Part shown: in pieces, positions 6,499-9,871 of the stretch | Position numbering within the stretch: position 1 is the stretch's first letter | How the letters are laid out: the number at the start of each line of letters is the position of its first letter | From: Acidobacteriota bacterium | GTDB lineage: Bacteria; Acidobacteriota; Vicinamibacteria; Vicinamibacterales; Vicinamibacteraceae | Direction: 5' to 3' | Length of the DNA stretch: 9,871 nt | NCBI GenBank assembly: GCA_013695405.1 | Contig: JACDAO010000501.1 | Span: 1 to 9,871, forward strand | Program-made: the position numbers and the translations under genes | Notes under the pieces: generated by a model | Databases searched by the model: none | What the model was told of the DNA's origin: nothing | What the model saw: only the letters and a program-made list of their open reading frames with translations

Positions 6499-7281
6499 TC
6501 AGGCGTTGCCGACGGTCGCGTACAGCCTGGCCAGGCGGTGCGCGTGCTGGTCGTACGCGGCCTCGAACAGTTCAGTGGCACGCTCGGCGCCAACCACTGC
6601 CGCGGCGCTGAGCACCGTCGGCGGCTGGCCTGCGTCGGTGAGTTGCTGCGCAACCTCGGCCTTGATGCAGTTCACCAGCATGCAGCCGCCGACCGTCGAG
6701 CCCGGCGCCACCGGCGTGTCGAGCCCGGCAATCGTCACCATCGCGTCGCCGACCGGCGCGCCGGTATCCAACACCAGGTCCGAGAAGTCCTGCAGCTTTC
6801 TGCCGTCGGCACGCCGGCTGTCACTCTGCTCGCTGTGCGCCCGGCTGATGATCGAGACCACCCGCACCTGCCGCCGCTGGAACTGCTCGGCGATCTCGGT
6901 CGGCACCACGTTGCAGCCGCTCGAACTGATGACCAGCGCGGAGTCCTCCGACGACAGGGCGAAGTTTCTGAGGATGCGTGCGGCCAGCCCCGGCACGTTC
7001 TCGAGGAACATTGCCTGGCGCTGGCCGTTGGCGCCCACCACCAGATTGTGGAAGGTCAGCGACAACTCGACGATCGGGTTGAACCCTGGGAACGAGCCGT
7101 AGCGCGGCCACATCTCCTCGACCATGATCCGGCTGTGCCCCGACGCGAACAGGTGGACCATCCGACCGGCGAGGATGCTTCGCGCGCACCAGGTGGCGGC
7201 GGTGTGAAACGCTGGCTGCTGCGCGCGCACGGCTTCAATCAGCCGGGCGCACGCCGCGAGGTACTGCTCCGAGGGGGTCAT
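6499..7281 (-). CDS. SIS-domain sugar isomerase-like protein
   Basis: This is a 260-residue single-SIS-domain protein of the 'sugar isomerase domain' type (PRK02947/UPF0309-like), which bind phosphosugars. The phosphate-binding opening MVHLFASGHSRIMVEEMW lies at residues 41-58. NPIVELSLTFHN (68-79) is typical of the family. SALVISSSGCNVVPTEIAEQ (114-133) carries the Ser-rich SIS phosphate loop. VGDAMVTIAGLDTPVAPGST (177-196) and a C-terminal helical region follow. The ATG at 7281 overlaps the ROK stop as ATGA and has GGAG 8 nt upstream (7290-7293), so an upstream-extended 343-codon reading is rejected. It is last of a three-gene operon with an ROK kinase and an SDR oxidoreductase. The context suggests isomerisation or cleavage of the sugar phosphate made by the kinase, for example from an amino sugar; the substrate cannot be named. 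Confidence 0.88.
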   Translation of the reverse strand: MTPSEQYLAACARLIEAVRAQQPAFHTAATWCARSILAGRMVHLFASGHSRIMVEEMWPRYGSFPGFNPIVELSLTFHNLVVGANGQRQAMFLENVPGLAARILRNFALSSEDSALVISSSGCNVVPTEIAEQFQRRQVRVVSIISRAHSEQSDSRRADGRKLQDFSDLVLDTGAPVGDAMVTIAGLDTPVAPGSTVGGCMLVNCIKAEVAQQLTDAGQPPTVLSAAAVVGAERATELFEAAYDQHAHRLARLYATVGNA

Positions 7282-8174
7282 GCGCTCTGCTCCATCGCGT
7301 GCCGCGCCGCGCCAATCGCGCCCGCCTCGTCGCCAAGTTCGGCGACGACGATCTCGACGCCCGTGTCGTGCGGGCGCCATTCGTACTCGTCCATCCAGGT
7401 GCGCAGCGGTGCCATCAGCAGGTCGCCGGCGCGCACCGCGATCCCGCCGCCGAGGATGATCCGTGCCGGGTCGACGGCGTTGACAATCGAGGCCAGCGCC
7501 GCCGCCAGGCGCATCACGCTCCCCTGCCACACCTGGCTCGCAATTGGATCACCTTGCGCGTACGCATCGACAAGGGCCTCGGTGCTCTCGAAGCGGCCGT
7601 GCGAGCGGCGCCGGACCGTGCAGTTGCCGATCGCGTCCTCGAGGCTGCCCGGCGTGTTGACGATGTCCTTGTCGCCCGGCACCTGCAGCGCGATGTGTCC
7701 GAGATGACCGGCGCGTCCGGTGTTGCCGGTCAGCACCCGGCCGCCCGACATGATCGCGCCGCCGACGCCGGTGCCAAGCGTGAGCATCACCACGTCACGG
7801 CAGCCGCGGCCTGCGCCGAGCCACGACTCGCCCTTCAGCGCGGCCTGCGCGTCGTTGACCACCCGTACCGGTGCGCGTCGCTGCAGCGCGGCGGTCCAGT
7901 CGAGGCCTTCGAGCACGTCGAGCCGTCCCTTCATCCAGTGCACCGCGACGCCGTCCGATCGCACCAGACCTGGGCAGGCCACGCCGACGGCAGCGGCCGG
8001 CCCGACGATGGTCTCGAGGCGCGCCAGCGCATTTGCGGTGCTCGCGGGCAGGCGACTGGCCGCCGAGTCGTCGGTCGGCAGCCTGGCACGCGCCAGGATC
8101 TCGCCCGCGTCGCTGACCGCGACCAGCTTGGTGTAGGTGCCGCCGATGTCGATGCCAATGGCGACACCTGTCAT
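7278..8174 (-). CDS. ROK family sugar kinase lacking the zinc-binding cysteine motif
   Basis: This is a 298-residue actin-fold kinase. AIGIDIGGTYTKL (5-17) is the first phosphate loop, ACPGLV (66-71) the sugar-side loop, and VVNDAQAALKGE (105-116) supplies the likely catalytic base Asp108. LTLGTGVGGAIMSGG (131-145) is the second phosphate loop and IILGGGIAV (239-247) the adenosine motif. Typical ROK proteins carry GH...CxCGxxGCxE. Here the region reads GHLGHIALQVPGDKDIVN then TPGSLED (156-180): the first His and the terminal G-x-L-E are kept but the Cys cluster is absent, so this is a zinc-free variant. There is no N-terminal HTH, so it is a kinase, not an ROK repressor. The ATG at 8174 overlaps the SDR stop as ATGA; no clear ribosome binding site is seen, implying coupling. 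The substrate is probably a hexose or amino sugar, inferred from the family and the adjacent SIS gene. Confidence 0.9.
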   Translation of the reverse strand: MTGVAIGIDIGGTYTKLVAVSDAGEILARARLPTDDSAASRLPASTANALARLETIVGPAAAVGVACPGLVRSDGVAVHWMKGRLDVLEGLDWTAALQRRAPVRVVNDAQAALKGESWLGAGRGCRDVVMLTLGTGVGGAIMSGGRVLTGNTGRAGHLGHIALQVPGDKDIVNTPGSLEDAIGNCTVRRRSHGRFESTEALVDAYAQGDPIASQVWQGSVMRLAAALASIVNAVDPARIILGGGIAVRAGDLLMAPLRTWMDEYEWRPHDTGVEIVVAELGDEAGAIGAARHAMEQSA

Positions 8175-8989
8175 GAGGCGTCGGGCGGCAGGTCGCGCAG
8201 CGTCGCCGGCTCGCTGACACACCAGCCCCCGTCCACGGCAAGCACCTGGCCGGTCACGAACCGCGATTCGTTCGACAGCAGGTAGACCACCGCTCCGTCG
8301 ATGTCGCCGGTGTGCCCGATCCGACCGTGGTCGAGCGGCTGCTTCTGGCGGATGTAGGCCGCGATGCGCGGGTCGGCCGAGGCACGCTGCGCACCCGGCG
8401 TGTCCACCAGTGCCGGCGCGATCACATTGAAGCGGATGTCATGCGCCGCGTAGTAGGCCGCGCACGAGGTCGTCAGGCCGATCGCGCCGGCCTTGGCCGC
8501 CGCGTAGGCGTGGGTGGCGAAGTGTGCCGGCGACGGCGAGAACGCCAGCACCGAGGCCATGTTCAGCACCGAGCCGCCGTGTCCGGCGGTGACGAAGTAG
8601 CGCGCCGCGGCACGGTTGGTGAAGAACAGAGCCGAGAGGTTGGCGTCGAGGGTGTAGCGCCAGCCCTCGTCGCTGACCTGGTCGACCGGCCCGTCGCCAT
8701 GGCGGCGGCCACTGCCGCCGGCGACGTGAAAGACGCCGTCGACGCGCCCGAACGCCGCCACCGCGGTCTCGATGGATCGTCCGGCCGTGGCGCGATCGGT
8801 CGCATCGCCTCGCAGCACTCGAGTGCTCGGGCCGAGCAGGCCGACTGCAGCATCGGCGTGCTCGTCGGCCCGGCCGACCACGGTGAGGTGCGCGCCTTCC
8901 CGCTGGCACGCCTGCGCAGCCGACAAGCCCAAGCCCGCGGTGCCGCCCACGATGACCACCGACAGACCCTCGAGCCGTCCCGTCTGCAT
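8171..8989 (-). CDS. Short-chain dehydrogenase/reductase (SDR), classical type
   Basis: This is a 272-residue Rossmann-fold NAD(P)-dependent oxidoreductase. The cofactor loop VVIVGGTAGLGLSAA (11-25) has a GGTxGxG pattern, followed by TVVGR (36-40), RGDATD (60-65) and FHVAGGSG in place of NNAG (87-94). Ser146 in VLNMASVLAF, with Tyr162 and Lys166 in AYAAAKAG, forms the catalytic set. A C-terminal FVTGQVLAVDGGW (244-256) is typical. The ATG at 8989 is chosen because homology begins right after it. The open frame extends to 9079, but that extension reads through a truncated tRNA-Ser sequence and is not protein. No Shine-Dalgarno is seen upstream, so the native leader may be lost. It is first in the SDR-ROK-SIS operon (ATGA overlaps) and could oxidise or reduce a sugar or polyol before or after phosphorylation; this is inference. 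Confidence 0.88.
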   Translation of the reverse strand: MQTGRLEGLSVVIVGGTAGLGLSAAQACQREGAHLTVVGRADEHADAAVGLLGPSTRVLRGDATDRATAGRSIETAVAAFGRVDGVFHVAGGSGRRHGDGPVDQVSDEGWRYTLDANLSALFFTNRAAARYFVTAGHGGSVLNMASVLAFSPSPAHFATHAYAAAKAGAIGLTTSCAAYYAAHDIRFNVIAPALVDTPGAQRASADPRIAAYIRQKQPLDHGRIGHTGDIDGAVVYLLSNESRFVTGQVLAVDGGWCVSEPATLRDLPPDAS

Positions 8990-9026
8990 GCGCGACAGTG
9001 TGGAGGACGCGGCGCGTCTGGTCAAA

Positions 9027-9073
9027 GCGCACGCTTTCCAAGCATCCTCCCTCAACCACTCGGACATCTCTCC
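9027..9073 (-). pseudogene. Truncated tRNA-Ser (GGA), 5' half only
   Basis: On the minus strand from 9073 the sequence begins GGAGAGA (acceptor 5' strand), TG, then TCCGAGTGGTTGAGGGA, the D arm of a serine tRNA. The anticodon region GC-TTGGAAA-GC follows, with anticodon GGA. The 3' strand GCGTG of the anticodon stem is present, but the 5' strand is GATGC rather than the expected CACGC-like partner, giving a G-G mismatch and one wobble. After about 9027 there is no variable arm, no T-arm GGTTCGAATCC-like motif and no TCTCTCC to close the acceptor stem. It is therefore a broken 5' tRNA half. It lies 38 bp upstream of the SDR start and creates a false 30-codon extension of that gene (MSEWLRE..., the familiar mistranslation of serine tRNAs). 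Confidence 0.75.
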
Positions 9074-9101
9074 GTGCAAGTGGAATCAACAGTCAATTAA
9101 T

Positions 9102-9277
9102 GCCGGTCGATTGCGCGTGGCAAAGACGACGGAAGTCGTCGACGGAGATCTGTTCGATCCGGCGTCACTCGATCGCGCGCTCGCAGGCATCGACGTCGCC
9201 TACTACCTCGTGCACTCCATGGGGGCGCACGGGGACTACCGCGAAAAGGATCGCGTCAGCACATCCTTCGTCGCAAT
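9102..9277 (+). pseudogene. Fragment of an NAD(P)-binding SDR/NmrA-type protein
   Basis: The plus-strand frame reads TEVVDGDLFDPASLDRALAG (9130-9189), then IDVAYYLVHSMG (9190-9225) and GDYREKDRVSTSFVA. The VVxGDLxDPxSLxxALxGxDVAYYLVHSM block is characteristic of the middle of atypical SDR proteins of the NmrA/DUF2867-linked kind. The N-terminal Rossmann GxxGxxG loop and everything after the FV(A) helix are missing, so only about 60 residues of a protein of about 300 or more remain. The fragment runs straight into a DUF1295 fragment at about 9277. No start codon or ribosome binding site is associated with it. It is divergent from the intact SDR at 8171-8989 and is not a copy of it. Confidence 0.65.
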
Positions 9278-9590
9278 CGTGGGAAAGGCGAGGATCCACG
9301 CTACCAGGCGATGCGCGCCGCGCAGGGACGGGCGTTCTGGTGGCGCAGCCTGTTCACCGTCTTCTGTGAGTGCCACACAGCCCGCTGCCCTCACGACAGT
9401 CGATGGCCTGGGACTCTTGTTGTTCGCGGTTGGATTCGGCTTCGAAGTCGTGGGCGACTCTCAACTCGCGCGCTTCAGAGCCGAGTCCGACAAGCGCAGC
9501 AAGGTGCTCGCGAGCGGCCTGTGGCGCTTTTTTCCCACGGCTGCCGTGCGCTCCGAGATGAGCGGTGCGGCACACCCCACTGATGGATGA
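9278..9590 (+). pseudogene. DUF1295 (steroid 5-alpha-reductase-like) membrane protein, fragment with frame change
   Basis: DUF1295 proteins are multi-span membrane enzymes related to steroid reductases and isoprenylcysteine methyltransferases. From 9278 one frame reads RGKGEDPRYQAMRAAQGRAF then WWRSLFTVF. At about 9365 the reading moves one base on and continues VSATQPAALTTVDGLGLLLF, AVGFGFEVVGDSQLARFRAE and SDKRSKVLASGLWR, to about 9530. The order GEDpRYxxMR - SLFTVF - GFxFExVGDxQLxRF - GLWR matches this family. A segment of about 10 residues usually linking SLFTVF to the next helix is absent, and the conserved histidine block (YTRHPNYFG-like) expected after GLWR is replaced by unrelated sequence. 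Both ends and an internal piece are therefore lost. The in-frame stop at 9588-9590 belongs to the unrelated tail. It is fused upstream to the NAD(P)-binding fragment. Confidence 0.7.
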
Positions 9591-9871
9591 CTGGGATGCA
9601 GCCTGCTGTGGTACTTGCGTCGAGCTGAGTCGGGCCCGGTTCCGAACATCCGCGTGCCTGTCCACAATTGCACCAACTGTGGAGAACGTCCAGTCGCCCA
9701 GCTCCTCGATTCTCGCGTCTATCAGCTCAGTCGCTGTTCTCCCTGGCCTTGCGCCTCGCTCAACCGGACCGGCTCAGCGCCTGCCCGTACTTCTACTTCA
9801 TCTGATCGGCGGGCACTATCTTTCCTGACCGATCCGTCCTGGTGAGTCGGGGGAACTGATCGCCCGTACGG
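9591..9871. other. Right end of the window, mostly no supported gene
   Basis: No intact gene is seen. Plus-strand frames here (for example 9565-9828 and 9615-9845) have no start signal or domain and unconvincing composition. The only protein-like signal is a short minus-strand stretch at about 9630-9728 described separately. No RNA gene, terminator or repeat was recognised. Confidence 0.45.
9630..9728 (-). pseudogene. Possible DUF1801-like N-terminal remnant
   Basis: On the minus strand from 9728 the reading ELIDARIEELGDW, followed by a weaker STVGAIVDRHADV (about 9647-9685), recalls the start of DUF1801 proteins. Those proteins typically have ELIDARIAELGDWRGE and then a helix ending in (A)DP(D/E)V. 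Similarity fades after the Trp, and the downstream VEEWKW-like core is absent. Just upstream the frame carries no recognisable start. At most this is a short decayed fragment, which fits the other broken genes on this side. Confidence 0.3.

Noticed and set aside
6358..7707. Plus-strand open frame of 449 codons opposite the SIS and ROK genes
   Set aside because: It is antisense to clear homologues, with no start signal or domain; long shadow frames are common at this GC content.
7299..8285. Plus-strand open frame of 328 codons opposite ROK and SDR
   Set aside because: Arg/His/Ala-rich shadow of conserved genes.
8990..9079. N-terminal extension of the SDR starting MHGEMSEWLRED
   Set aside because: The bases are a truncated tRNA-Ser; SDR similarity begins only after the ATG at 8989.
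1..9871. CRISPR array, insertion sequence, integrase, defence system or rRNA
   Set aside because: No regularly spaced repeats, transposase motifs, terminal inverted repeats or rRNA-like sequence were seen on either strand.

Overview
This is a GC-rich window (roughly two thirds G+C by eye) with bacterial gene density, 4-nt ATGA/GTGA overlaps and Shine-Dalgarno starts. The gene mix (exported methionine sulfoxide reductases, a TVP38/GT cassette, remnants of DUF4440/DUF3471, fasciclin and DUF1295 genes) would suit a soil or sediment bacterium such as an Acidobacteriota (Vicinamibacteria-like) genome. That placement is inference; no marker gene fixes it.

Layout. (1) Positions 1-1403 hold broken genes on the + strand: a two-domain DUF4440/DUF3471-type gene with at least one frame change, then a fasciclin-domain gene that has lost its start and a short internal segment. 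(2) 1436-2583, minus strand: intact msrB-msrA pair, both exported, overlapping by ATGA, with a 13-bp inverted repeat in the upstream region. (3) 3035-6488, plus strand: TVP38/TMEM64 membrane protein, DPM-synthase-like GT2, DUF2064 nucleotidyl/glycosyltransferase-like protein and a multi-spanning GT-C (GT87-like) protein. The last three overlap end to end and look like a polyprenyl-phosphate-sugar glycosylation module. (4) 6499-8989, minus strand: SDR - ROK kinase - SIS-domain protein, joined by two ATGA overlaps, a sugar or amino-sugar metabolism operon. It converges on module 3 with only 10 bp between stop codons. (5) 9027-9073: the 5' half of a tRNA-Ser(GGA), cut off after the anticodon stem, immediately upstream of the SDR gene. 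(6) 9102-9590: remnants of an NAD(P)-binding SDR/NmrA-type protein and a DUF1295 protein fused together, then a faint DUF1801-like remnant on the minus strand to about 9730.

The main pattern is an intact core of nine genes (1436-8989) with eroded gene pieces on both sides. The pieces are recognisable by domain but carry frame changes and missing conserved segments of about 10-40 codons rather than simple point stops. The truncated tRNA sits on the boundary between intact and decayed DNA on the right. This may be a deletion scar or island edge, or a sequencing/assembly artefact in the flanks; the sequence alone does not settle which. No transposase, integrase, CRISPR array, rRNA or complete tRNA was found.
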